A stretch of DNA of 64,000 bases from Dipteronia dyeriana (taxonomy: Eukaryota; Streptophyta; Magnoliopsida; Sapindales; Sapindaceae), in the NCBI GenBank assembly GCA_032871835.1, contig CM065296.1:19199501-19263500 (forward strand). The letters run 5' to 3'. Position numbers and translations under genes: made by a program. A model generated the notes under the pieces. It saw only the letters and a program-made list of their open reading frames with translations, was not told the origin of the DNA and did not search any database. Position 1 is the first letter of the stretch, and each line of letters starts with the position of its first letter. Below, one piece after another: positions 47,456-58,470 of the stretch.

Positions 47456-47771
47456 ACTATAGTCCTCTGTTCTAACTAGTTCTTAACTGTAGTTCTTTGA
47501 TTAGGTTGTGAACTTTGTTATTAGCATGTTGCATCATTATCTCATCAGCATAATCATTTTTACAAGCAATTTCCAATTAGCTTAACTTTTTGTTAATTAT
47601 ACTCGAGAAATCACTATAACACATTTCAAGTTCCTCGTGGGAACGATACCCTCACTTGTGTCCGCTATACTCGACAATGATTCGAACTCTTGTGAAGGGT
47701 CATCTAGACTTGTGCATTCCATTTAGTTTTTATATCATCATTAAGTTTAGAGTTACTCTCGGAGTGTGTCA
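47456..47771 (+). repeat. Athila-like 5' LTR remnant
   Basis: Only the 3' ~315 bp remain, ending TCGGAGTGTGTCA. It contains CTCGTGGGAACGATACCCTC, the GTGGGAxCGAxxCC motif common near the end of Athila/Tat LTRs. Its left edge meets MULE sequence just beyond the mudrA start. Confidence 0.65.
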
Positions 47772-47777
47772 AAATCT

Positions 47778-47795
47778 TGGTGCCGCTGTCGAGGA
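47778..47795 (+). promoter_or_regulatory. Athila-like primer-binding site
   Basis: TGGTGCCGCTGTCGAGGA is the tRNA-Asp-type gypsy primer site (consensus TGGCGCCGTTGCCGGGGA) with four changes. Confidence 0.85.
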
Positions 47796-47915
47796 ACTTT
47801 CTATAGCAGTTGTGTGTTTTTAGTACAATTCGTCACTGTAGTTTTAGATTTAATCAACTTGATACTCAGATCTTTGATCATTTTTAATTGTAAATTTTCA
47901 TGATACCATTTGAAA

Positions 47916-49195
47916 ATGGCAAGTTGTGACACGTCACCGGCTAGTTCACGAGATGATGAACGACGTGTTTCACTAGTCAGATCGAACGATAGTGAACATC
48001 ATAGATAAATGAAAGATTATTCCTTGTCAAGAGTCGGAGCACTCCCTTCGACAATCGTGCAAAATACGGCACATGAATTAGGAATTGAAGAACCAACATT
48101 ATAGTCTCTCCCCACATACTATGGAAAACAATGAGAGGATGCTCTTCAATTCACGAAAGAGTATTATAATGTGATGACAACCATTCACCTAAGAATGTTG
48201 TTAGAGAATCAATTCAGAATGCAATGTTTCTCATATTGTATGAAGGATAAGGCCAATCAACGGGTTATGGCTTTAGCATAAGAATTGTTAGCAATATGGG
48301 ATGAGGGTTAGAGAAAGTTTTTCGATAAGAGCTTTCTAGCATGAAAGATAAAGAATATCCGAGGAAATATTGCTACATTTGTGGAAAAGGATAGAGAACC
48401 CTTTCACGAGGCATGAGAGAGATTTAAGTTACTCCTAGCTCAATGCCCTCACCACGAGTTTACACTAGTCAATCGAGTGAAATCATTTTATGGACTTTTA
48501 GGGCTCACCCAATCGCTAGTTTACAATGCTTACAGAGGAGATATGAGAGAGAAGATGGCAGAAGAAGTGTTAGAGAGATACGAAATGTTGGGGTAAAATT
48601 CCCAACAACGTAGTTCTATAAGGCAAGATAAAAAAGAAAATAAATATACGAAATTGGCGACACAATTGGACATTCTCGCAAAAGAGATGAGGGGTTTGAC
48701 AAAAAATTCCGAGAAGCAACAAGTGGAAGCGGTAGTATGTCGAATGTGTAGGTAAAATGAACATTGGACGGATATGTAACCTGGTCAAGGTTTACCACCT
48801 CAAGAGGAGGAAGCACAAGCATTCTACTAGTATAATCAAAATCATCAAACGAAATAACCCGAATGGAAATAATTACAAACCTAATTGGAGAAACAATCAA
48901 TAGAGTGGTAATAATAATAAGGGTCAATTCCAAGGAAGATCATCGGATAGTTAGCTTAAAGGACTCAATTAAGAAGATTTCGATGTAATTGTTTCAATTG
49001 CAAGAAAGTTCAAAAAGCCAAGATAAGGAGAATGTGCCTAGTAACCACACGGAAAGGATAAATATGGTAGTTATGGTGGGAAACAAGAAATTGCAACCAA
49101 GCATTCATAAAGTGAAGAACCTTTACAAACCTCTAAAAACCAAAACTAAGAACAAGCTAAAGATGAGTGAAGAAGTTAGCAAGATGGGGTAAGAA
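47916..49195 (+). pseudogene. Athila-like gag, degenerate
   Basis: From ATG 47916 (MASCDTSPASSRDDERR) the frame passes stops but keeps the retrotransposon gag core: YCMKDKANQRVMALA, IRGNIATFVEKDREPFHEA and ERFKLLLAQCPHHEF, then FYGLLGLTQSLVYNAYRG. A degenerate C-x2-C...H segment is near 48730 and a lysine-rich tail at 48989-49192. At least six stops are present. Gag assembles the particle. Confidence 0.82.
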
Positions 49196-49789
49196 TTGGG
49201 ACCGAACCATCAAGAGCCTCTTGGAGGCAATACTAGTGCGGTTATTCAAAAAGGTCTCCCACCAAAACTCAAAGATTCTGAAAGTTTCACCATCGACATA
49301 TCAGTTAGGGGTACTTCTAGGGAGAAGGCCTTGTTGGACTTAGGATCGGGTATCAACTTGAAGCATTCCTCGGTCTACAAGCGGTTGAATTTAGGAGAGC
49401 TCTAGCACACCTTTATATCTTTATTTTTGGTGGACCAATCTTCATGACACCCTCTCGAGATCATTAATGATGTGCTCCCAGAAGTGGACAACCTAATCAT
49501 CCATATAGGCTTCATTATCCTTGATGTTGGAGAGAAGTACATAAGTATAAAACATCTCATACTTCTCGAAAGGCCATTCATGGCTACAACAAGAACAATA
49601 GTTGATGTGCATCATGGGAAGCTAACCATGATAGTCTTGGGAGAGGTACTTAAGTTTAATGTGTTTTCAGGAAAGGAAGAGAAAGAGTTAAACATTTGTT
49701 TCAACGTGACAACCGAAGAAACCGGGGTAACAACTGAAGAACCGATGGATGATTTGGAAGATTTCTTTCAAACATTTTAGGATGAAGTT
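49196..49789 (+). pseudogene. Athila-like aspartic protease
   Basis: The segment PKLKDSESFTIDISVRGTSR leads into KALLDLGSGINLKHSSVYKR, where the gypsy protease motif (DLGSSxNLxPxSVY) is recognisable with D retained, and after a stop LEIINDVLPEVDNLIIHIGF, LERPFMATTRTIVDVHHG, ending with an acidic tail. GRPFLATxxAxID is the flap-side motif in the family; here the G is E. The frame is mostly intact over 580 bp. Confidence 0.85.
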
Positions 49790-49849
49790 AGGATGCTTGA
49801 AAAAACAATAAGGACCTCATAAAAAAAGATGAGTTTATAGTTATGGTAG

Positions 49850-50309
49850 ATGGTCAAGAGTGAAGAGGAAGCGTTCAAGAAAAAGATACGAAAGATGCTT
49901 ATAGAGGTAGAGAGGAAAGACAAGAAACATCAAGCTCTTAAGGATGCCTTAGCAATGAAAGAATATGCATGCAAGGTCTCTAATATCAAGGAATGCGATT
50001 TGATAATGGAGCTCGAGCAAGCCAAGTGTGTTATTGAAGTCTTGATGAAAGAGATAACTAGAAAAAAAGGAAGGATCCACCAAAGTAAACACGCCCATAG
50101 AAGATGAAGGGTAACATTCCTTACTTCCGTTATAAATGCTTTTTTTGCCATGTTAAGGGTCACAAAAAGACCCAATGCAATGAGTATATCAAGAGTCATA
50201 AAAATAGGCATGAAAATGATACGGGGAACCAAATAAGGGTCACTCTTATATGGATCCGCAAGGATAAGGGCGACCAAACCAAGGGTACTTCTTTAGATGC
50301 AATATAATC
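49850..50309 (+). pseudogene. Coiled-coil plus CCHC zinc-knuckle fragment, unassigned
   Basis: The frame 49850-50107 is a highly charged, probably coiled-coil stretch (KKIRKMLIEVERKDKKHQAL, ELEQAKCVIEVLMKEITRKK). After a stop it continues at 50104 with YKCFFCHVKGHKKTQCNEY, a perfect C-x2-C-x4-H-x4-C knuckle, and ends at IWIRKDKGDQTKGTSLDAI. The coiled coil plus knuckle resembles a gag C-terminus, perhaps of a copia element, rather than Athila, whose RT should start soon after protease. It may be a remnant of another nested element. No protease or RT follows it directly. Confidence 0.5.
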
Positions 50310-51353
50310 AACACCTATTCCAAAGGTGTACATCTTGAAAAGAAGGGAAACTCTTGATTTGTCTCCTCACCATACTGCTAGTCATCATGGTAGCACAGGT
50401 AGAGTCACTCCACCATTGGTTACATAAACTTTTTTATTGTCTTTTGTGTGTGCCCAGATAATAAGTCGCTCACCAAAAAGAGCTTAATTTTGGAAAGAAT
50501 TCGATGTTGATGGCTGGTAAAGCCATTGTTATTGTACATATTTTTACTAGTACATGTTAGGAAGCAAGAGGATCAAAAGAAGTTAAAGTTTGAAGGAAAA
50601 GGTCGCATCTGTGAGCTTGGTCTACGAGTAGGAACTCGTAGGACCAACTCGCAACACTTTCTAGAGGAGTTCTGCGATAAAAGACTGCAAGTAAGAAGTC
50701 GCAGTAACTCTTGAAGTAGATCTATGAAAAGGATCTATGAGCATGAAGTCATAATGGACAAATATGTGAGATAGATTTGTGAATAAGAACTTGCAGAGAA
50801 GAGGAACAAGAAATCGCAATGCTCTCTAGAACAGATCTGTGAGTTATTTCTACGATAAAGAAATTACAGTGATTAAGTTAAAGGTCGCAAAATCATATCT
50901 GTAAGTCCAACCTGCGAGTGAGAACTAGCAGCATGACTTAATAGTAAGCTCTGGAACAGACCTGCGAGATGGGACTACAAGTAAGAAGTCACAGATTATT
51001 CCTAACACAGTTCTCGAGAAGATTTTTATTTGAGATCAGATGCCACTTTAGCTTTCGTGACTTGGTACTGTGAGGTCCAACTCGCAGATTGCAAAATGTC
51101 TCTCTAGAAATAGGGAACCAACTCATTTCAACTTACAAGTTCAATTGGTAACCCATTCCTTCATTTTTTATCAGAAATATCTTGTAACTTCTAATCTAAG
51201 GTAACTCTTTAACTCAATCTCTTTTCTCTTTAATCTTTATCAATAATTTCCTTTATCATTTTAATATTTTATTTTATTCATAAAGGAGGTTTAGGATATT
51301 GATTCTTTAGGAGATACTATGCTATTTAAAAATTTTGCATGAGAAGAGAAAGA
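50310..51353. repeat. Non-coding block with TGCGAG/CTCGCA-type repeats
   Basis: From about 50560 to 51080 the sequence is a degenerate tandem array: units contain AACAGATCTGCGAG-like and AAGTAAGAAGTCGCAG-like words, so each unit can fold on itself. The same vocabulary (CTGCAAGATAAGACTATGAG, GAAGTTGCAG) occurs at 60270-60780 in the Athila-like 3' LTR, so this is probably a piece of a related gypsy LTR. The rest is AT-rich without a gene. Confidence 0.55.
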
Positions 51354-53280
51354 TGATCAAGAGGCTTGATCGGACCAAAATTGTCATATATTTTGGCCCT
51401 CAATTCTATATCCTTTAGCTTGTTTTTAAGTATATTTTGGTGTCTAATGGCTCATTTTGTATTGATTGCAGACATCCAATGGACTTCAGGTGCTGAAGGT
51501 GAAAACCAGGATTTTAAGGCATAAACGAGCATAATTTGTCAAAAAAATGGGCCTAGTGTGTGGGTCAGTGCACTGGTCCTTACCAGCGCATCATTCGTGC
51601 ACAACCAGCACTATGGTTGCACAATTTCCCATGCACCAGTAACGAATTACATGCACCAAGTCTAAGCGAGGGTCACTGTGCAGTTTTTTACCTGTGCACA
51701 ACCCACGCACGGCATGTTCCAACTGGGCGAAATTCACGTTTTAAGAAGAGCAAAGTCGTCCAATCATGCCTATTTCATACCCTAACCTCTTTAAACTATA
51801 AATACATCACTTTTGCCACAAGACTCATATCATCTAATCTATTGTTCATCCAGTTAATCCATTCATCCCACACTTCATCTTCTTTACCAAATTAAGAGAG
51901 AGAGGAGCTTCCAAAGGCATCCATGGAGGTTTTCCTCCATGGTTACCTCCTCACCATCACCTTCTACTTTAACCCAGCCATCTTTAGAGGAGAATCAAGA
52001 GGAAAGACCATTCTAACTTGTCTATAAGAATGAGGAGGAGGAGGAGCTTCAATGGAACTTGGAGATCCGAGATGACAATTGGGCCTCTCTCCGAGCCATA
52101 GATCCGAGATTAGCACCTTGGGTTTCTTCTATTTACTCTTCTTTTGTTATTTTCTTCTTTGATGTGTATCCCCATTTAGGAAATATGTAAACCCTAATAC
52201 TAGTTCCATTTATTTGATTGACTTGTATTTGATTTCTCCTTTTATTGTCCCATTCAATTTGCACTTAATTTTTTCTCGACTTGTATTGAGTAAGATTGAC
52301 AACCCAACACTTGATACATGTTTAGGGATAGCTCTTGTCTTTACATTCATGGTGTGTAGATTTGAAATTGATGTGTGTTTATGATTAGGATTAGGAGTAC
52401 ATTAATGTAATTTAGGTGTAGATTAATTAAGCATCCCATGATTGCTTATATTTTGATGGATTATTTGAAATGCATGTTTTGGATTGGCTTGAGTACTTTT
52501 GTTTGTTTGGGTGGAACTCATGAAGAGCATACATCTACATTTGTGGGTTTTGATTATATAAACCTACACGCTTATGCGACCCTTGAGCATTGCTAGTACG
52601 ATAAATATTGGTAGGTAGCGTTCGAGTCGTGCCTTTTGGCCATTGATCGTACAATACATCTCGGCGAGTAGTGGTCGAGGGTTCATTTATGCTTAATGCT
52701 TCCATTGGCTATTGCTTACACATGACAGGTGAGTAGTAGTCGATGGTCGATCATATGTTCATCTCTTTAATATATATGATTAAACGCAGTCCTTAGTAGT
52801 TGCTCTTGTGATACATCTCGGTGAGTAGCATTTGAGGACTAGTCGACTCTCTCTCATTGCCATATCTATAGGTCGTACTTAAGGCTAGGTTGAACCCAAT
52901 ATGGGACCATTCTTACGGTTATTTATTTTAGGTGGCGTAAATATTTTGGGTGGTCGTGAGTACCATATGTATCCATTCCCTTGCATCTCTCATATCCATC
53001 TATTTTACATTTATCATTTTAATCACCATTCTCATCTCTCAATGTTCTCTTATCATTTTCATATTTGTTTCATGCTTACACTTTACACACACCACTCTCA
53101 CCCTTGCCATGCTCTCATTTACGTTGCTTTCAATAATTACTAAATCGAGAGACAATCGATGGATAACACTTCTCTGTGGACGATACCCTCTCATACTGCT
53201 TTACTAGTTTTCACAACTATAATAACACATTGCGTAGGAATAAATTTATAAATATCTTTTGAATTCATAATTTCTTAACA
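51354..53280 (+). repeat. Gypsy-type LTR, left arm of a 3.9-kb inverted pair
   Basis: Starts near TGATCAAGAGGCTTGATC and ends TTCATAATTTCTTAACA. It has LTR traits: a TATA-like ACTATAAATAC at about 51796, and near the end CTGTGGACGATACCCTCTC, the Athila/Tat LTR-end motif. Its reverse complement matches 53375-55252 nearly throughout, by eye roughly 85-90%, with a few indels. No coding content. Confidence 0.85.
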
Positions 53281-53374
53281 ACAGAAAAAATGCGTTCATA
53301 ATTACTAATACACCCATTGTCTACTTATTGGATCCATCAACTCCCTAGTCGCCATTATAGTTTGCTTTTTCTAC
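53281..53374 (-). other. Spacer of the inverted LTR pair, with degenerate primer site
   Basis: 94 bp between the arms. Read on the minus strand it begins, after the right arm's LTR end, AAACTATAATGGCGACTAGGGAGTTGATGG. ATGGCGAC...AGGGAGTTG resembles a damaged tRNA-Asp-type gypsy primer site, which would make this the internal sequence next to the right-hand LTR. Confidence 0.5.
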
Positions 53375-55252
53375 CGTTAAGAAATTGTGAATTCAAAAGA
53401 TGTTTATAAATTTGTTCCTACGTAATGTGCTCTTATAGTTTTGAAAACTAGTAAAGCAATAAGCGAGGGTATCGTCCATAGGGAGGTGTTATCCATCGAC
53501 TGTCTCTCATTTTAGTGATTATTGAAAGCAATGTAAATGAGAACATGGCAAGGGTGAGATTGGTATGTGTGAAGTGTAAGCACGAAATAAAGAAGAAAAT
53601 GATAAGAGAACATGGAGAGATGAGAATGGTGATTAAAATGATAAATGTAAACTAGATGGATATGAGAGATGCAAAGGAATGATACATATCGTACTCATGA
53701 CCACCCAAAATATTTGCACCACCTAAAATAACTAACCACAAGAACGCTCCCATATTGGGTCCAACCTAGCCTTAAGTACGACCTCTACATATGGCTATGA
53801 GAGAGTCGACTAGTCCTCTAAAGCTACTTACTGAGACGTATCGCATGAGCAACTACTAAGGAATGTTTTTAAGCACATATATCAAAGAGTAAAACATATG
53901 ATCGACCATCGATCGCTACTCACATGTCACTTGTAAGCAACAACCAATGAAAGCATTAAGCATAAATGGACACTCGACCACTACTCGCCGAAATGCATCA
54001 TATGATCAATGGCCAAGAGTCACTACCCGAATGCTATCTTCTGAGATGTATCATATGAGCAATGCTCAAGGGTCGTATAATTATGTAGATGTATGCTCTT
54101 CACTAGTTCCACCTAAACAAACAAAAGTACTCAAGCCAATCCAAAACATACATTTCGAATAATCCACCGACATATGAGCAATCATGGGATACTTAATTAA
54201 TCTACTCCTAAATTACATTAATGTAGTCCTAATCAAAATCATAAACACACATCAATTTCTACCCTACATGCCATAAATGAAAAGCCAAGAGCTATCCCAA
54301 AACATACATCAAGTGTTGTGTTGTCAATCCTACTTAATACAAGTCAAGAATAAATTAAGTGCAAATTGAATGGGACAATAAAAGAAGAAATCAAATACAA
54401 GTCAATCAAATAAATGGAACTAGTATAAGAGTTTACATATTTCCCAAATGGGGATACACATCAAATAAGAAAATAACAACAGAAGAGTAAATAGAAGAAA
54501 CCCAAGGTTCTACTCTCGGATCTCTAGGCTTTGAGAGGGGCCCAATTGTCATCTCGGATCTCCAAGCTCCATTGAAGCTCATCCTACTCATAGACAAGGT
54601 AGGGTGCTCTATCCTCTTAATTCTCCTCTAAAGATGGCTGGGTGAAAGTAGAAGGTGATGGTGAGGAGGAATCTATAGAGGAAAACCTCCATAGATGCAT
54701 TTGGAAGCTCCTCTCTCTCTTAATTTAGTGAAGAAGATGAAGTGTGGGATGAATGGATTAATTGGAAGAATAATAGATTAGATGATATGGGTCTTGAGGC
54801 AAAAGTGATGCATTTATAGGTTTAAGAGGTTAGGGTACGAAATAGGTATGATTGGACAACTTTGCTCTTCTATAAATGTGACTTTTGCTCAGTTAGAACA
54901 CACTAAGCGCGGGTAAGGACTCGTGTAGTGATACATGCATAGACCTGGTGCATGTAATTCATCTTCGGTGTGTGGGAAAATGTACAAGCATAGCGTTAGT
55001 TGTGAGCGGGTGATGCACTGGTAATGACCCACACATTGACCTGCGCACTGGGCCCATTTTCTTGGCAAATTATGCTTGTGTGTGCCTGAAAGTCTCGATT
55101 TATGTCTCCAGCACCTGAAATTCATTGGTTGCCTTCAATAACTACAAAACGAGCCATTATACATCAAAATATGGTCAAAAACAAGCTAAAGGATATGGAA
55201 TTAAGGACCAAAATATATGACAATTTTTGTCTGATCAAGGTCTAAGATGTCA
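53375..55252 (-). repeat. Gypsy-type LTR, right arm of the inverted pair
   Basis: Reverse-complement copy of 51354-53280. On the minus strand it runs from near TGACATCTTAGACCTTGATC to AATTTCTTAACG, with the terminal CA mutated. The TATA-like element is conserved at about 54811-54820. The flanks AAAGA (left of 51354) and AGCAT (right of 55252) do not match, so there is no simple target duplication for the pair. Confidence 0.85.
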
Positions 55253-55380
55253 AGCATAATAACCATATGACCAAATCTTATGTGTTATAAAACTTATGCT
55301 AGTAACTTACCTTAATCATAGTTGCACAAGGTTAAGTTGTGCATGCACTCTCTTGACTTTAATTGTTTTGTTTATAGGAG
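55253..55380. other. Short non-coding junction before gypsy RT
   Basis: The sequence between the inverted LTR pair and the resumed pol region has no recognised feature. Confidence 0.5.
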
Positions 55381-57120
55381 AATGGAAGAATTTACAGAAG
55401 AAGAGATGTCTGATTATAAACAACTTTGCTAGATGAAAGTATATATGAGCAAGAATATTGTCACAGAAGGAGATCAAGAAGATGATTGGATCGATACTCT
55501 AGTATAGGCAAGCGGTTCAAGTACACTAGAGGAGATCAATGAAGAGATTGCTTCCAAGGTTTTAAGTCCGAGTTCTAGTTCCACTCCAAGGATTGAATTG
55601 AAGCCTTTACCATCTTCATTGAAATATGTTTTTCTTGGGAAGAAAGAGTCACTGCCAGTAATTGTAGCATCAAACTTGAGTACACCAGAAGAAGCAGAAT
55701 TCAAAGAAGTGTTAAGGCATTTCAAGGGAGCAATCGGATGGAGTTTGAATGATCTCATGGGAATTGTTCCTACCACTTGCTTGCATAAGATTCTTCTTAA
55801 AATGGGGTCCAAGCCGTCAATATAATCTCAATGAAGACTCAACCCAATCATGAAGGAGGTGGTCAAGAAAAAAGTTCTCAAGCTATCGGAGAATGGTATC
55901 ATCTATCCAATTCTGGATAGTAGGTGGATTAGTCCAATGCATGTGGTACCAAAGAAATCCGGTATTACGGTTGTGAGGATAAGGAAAACGAGTTGGTTTC
56001 GTAGAGAGCTCAAATTGTGTGGAAAGTTTGTATAGATTACCGGAAGCTTAACAATGCTACTCGCAAGGATCATTATCCTTTGCCTTTCATTGATCATATG
56101 TTAGAGCACACCTTGCTAGACATAGCCATTATTGTTTCTTAGATGGATATTCAGGATTTAATCAAATAGCAATCGACCAGAAAGATCAAGAGAAGACTAC
56201 TTTCATATGTTCATTCAGGACATTTACGTATTGGCGTATGCCTTTTGGTTTGTGTAATGCATCAAGATTGATTCAACGGTGTATGATGTTGATCTTTTCA
56301 GACATGGTGGAAGGAATTATAGAAGTTTTTATGGATTATTTTTCAGTAACAGGGAGTTCATTCAGTGATTGTCTTCTCAACCTCATTTCAATGTTAAGGA
56401 GGTGTAATGAAGTCAATATGGTATTGAATTGGGAGAAGAACCACTTTTTGTTGTGTTAAGGGATAGTTTTGGGGCACATAATTTCATAGCGAGGTATAGA
56501 GGTTGATAAAGTGAGGATCGATGTGATGAAGAGTTCGTAACCTCTTAGGACAGTGAGGGACATTCGTTCGTTCTTAAGGTATGTCGAGTTTTATAGAAGA
56601 TTCAACAGGGATTTCTTCAAGATTTTAAGACCTTTTTACTGATTATTGCAAAAAGACATTAAGTTCGACTTCGACGACAAGTGCTTAGAAGCTTTTAAGA
56701 AGCTTAAGACATTATTGACATTGGCACCGGTAATAAGACCACCAGATTGGGATCTACCTTTTGAACTTGCGTGTGATACATTGGACTATGCCATAGGGGC
56801 AGTGCTTGGGCAACTAGTAGAGAAGATTCTGCACGCCATCTATTATGCATCTCGTACGTTGAATGTTGCTCAACTCAACTACTCAACCACAAAAAAGAAG
56901 TTGCTAGTGGTGATATTTGCCTTGGAGAAATTTAGGTCATATTTGATATGGGCAAAGAAAGTTGTATTCACGGACCATTCAGCACTCCGGTATCTCCTCC
57001 AAAAGAAGGACACCAAACGATAGATACTCTTATAGCAAGAGTTTGATCTCGAGATTCGAGATAACAAGGGGAGTGAGAATATGGTAGTCGATCATTTGAG
57101 TCGGTTAATGAATGAATCCA
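55381..57120 (+). pseudogene. Athila-like reverse transcriptase and RNase H
   Basis: The linker EEFTEEEMSDYKQL leads to RT: ELKPLPSSLKYVFLGKKESL, HFKGAIGWSLNDLMGIVPTT, a stop, RLNPIMKEVVKKKVLKL, MHVVPKKSGITVV, then after frame changes CIDYRKLNNATRKDHYPLPF, motif A CFLDGYSGFNQ-type at about 56140, MPFGLCNASRLIQRCMM and the catalytic box as EVFMDYFSVTG. Family members have FMDDF, so the second aspartate is lost. RNase H follows at 56646-57023: FELACDTLDYAIGAVLGQ, IYYASRTLNVAQLNYST, FTDHSALRYLLQKK. At least five frame changes or stops. Confidence 0.9.
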
Positions 57121-58470
57121 AGCTAGATGAGGATTCACTTCCATTAAGAGACGACTTTCCGGATGAGAGATTATTGGCTTTTTCAAATGAAGAGTCATGG
57201 TATGCGGATATTGTCAACTTCTTGACAAACGTCATCATACCCCTAGATTTGTCATTCCAAAGCAAGAAAAGATTAAGATGGCAAGCAATGCAGTATTTGT
57301 GGAATGACCTCAAATTATTCAAGCATGGAGCGGAATAGGTTATTAGAGGGTGCATTCCAGAAAGTGAGAAGATGGACATTTTGAGGTTTTGTCATAAGTT
57401 GAGTTACGGAGGCCATTTTATTGCAAGAACTATAGCTATGAAGGTTCTTCAATCACTGTTTTATTGGCTTTCTATTTTTAAGGATTCCTGTCACTTTTGC
57501 ATGACTTGTGATAGATGCCAAAGGTTGAGAAATATTGGAAAGAGGAATGAGATGTCGTAAATGATGAATATGGCAGTTGAAATATTTTATTGTTGGGGAA
57601 TCAACTTCATGAGCCCATTCCCACCTTCGGAGGGTAACTTTTATATTTTAGTGGTTGTGGATTATGTTTCCAAGTGGGTAGAAGCAAAGGCCACCAAGAC
57701 AAACGATAGCAAGGTTGTAGTAAAGTTTTTGAAGGAGTTCATTTTCACATGATTCGGGACTCCTCGGTGTATTGTCAGTGATGGAGGAAACCTTTTTTGT
57801 AATAAAGTATTTGCAACATTGATGAGATAGTACAATGTTAGGCATAAGATGGTGACTCCATAACATCCTTAGGCCTCGAGCCAAGTAGAAGTCAGTAATC
57901 GATATATCAAGCAGATTCTAGAAAAGACTGTGTAAGCCAAACCGAAGAGATTGGGCTTTCATGTTGAATGATGCATTATGGGCATATAGGACAGTTTTTA
58001 AAACTCCAATCGGTATGACTCCATTCCGATTGACTTTTGGAAAGACATGTCACCTACCGGTAGAATTAGAGCACCATGTATATTGAGCGATTAAGTCACT
58101 CAACTTTGACTTAGACAAAGCTAGATAGCAACAGAAATTACAATTGAATGAACTTGAAGAATTTTGGGATGAGGCATATGAGAATGCAAAGGTCTATAAG
58201 GAGAGATCAAAAAGAGTTCATGACAAGATGATTATTAGAGAATATTTTCATCTAGGAATGTTGGCACTACGTTTCATCTCTCGGTTGAAGATGTTTTGGG
58301 GAAAGTTGAAGTCAAAATGGTTTGTTCTATATCGAATCAAGGAAGTTTTCCCCTACAGAGCGGTAGAGTCAGAAGATTTAAGGAGTGGGGATACTTTGAA
58401 GGTCAATGGGCATAGAGTTAGGTCGTACTTGAAAAGGATTGAAGAAGCAAGAGTGTTAGAAAAAAAATGA
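57121..58470 (+). pseudogene. Athila-like integrase
   Basis: The spacer (LPLRDDFPDERLLAFSNEES, WYADIVNFLTNVIIP) leads to the HHCC module CHKLSYGGHFIARTIAMKVL and CMTCDRCQRLRNIGKRNEM. The core shows [20 protein letters not shown], where the usual first catalytic aspartate (GIDFMGPF) is asparagine, then [17 protein letters not shown], after a stop FGTPRCIVSDGG with the second aspartate, and [19 protein letters not shown] with the glutamate. The C-terminus ends near 58470 (FPYRAVESEDLRSGDTLKVN). The active site is broken by the D-to-N change. Confidence 0.9.

Noticed and set aside
51560..53207. Open frames of 67-111 residues within the inverted LTR arms
   Set aside because: They are not conserved in the matching arm, where stops and indels disrupt them, so they are chance frames in LTR sequence.
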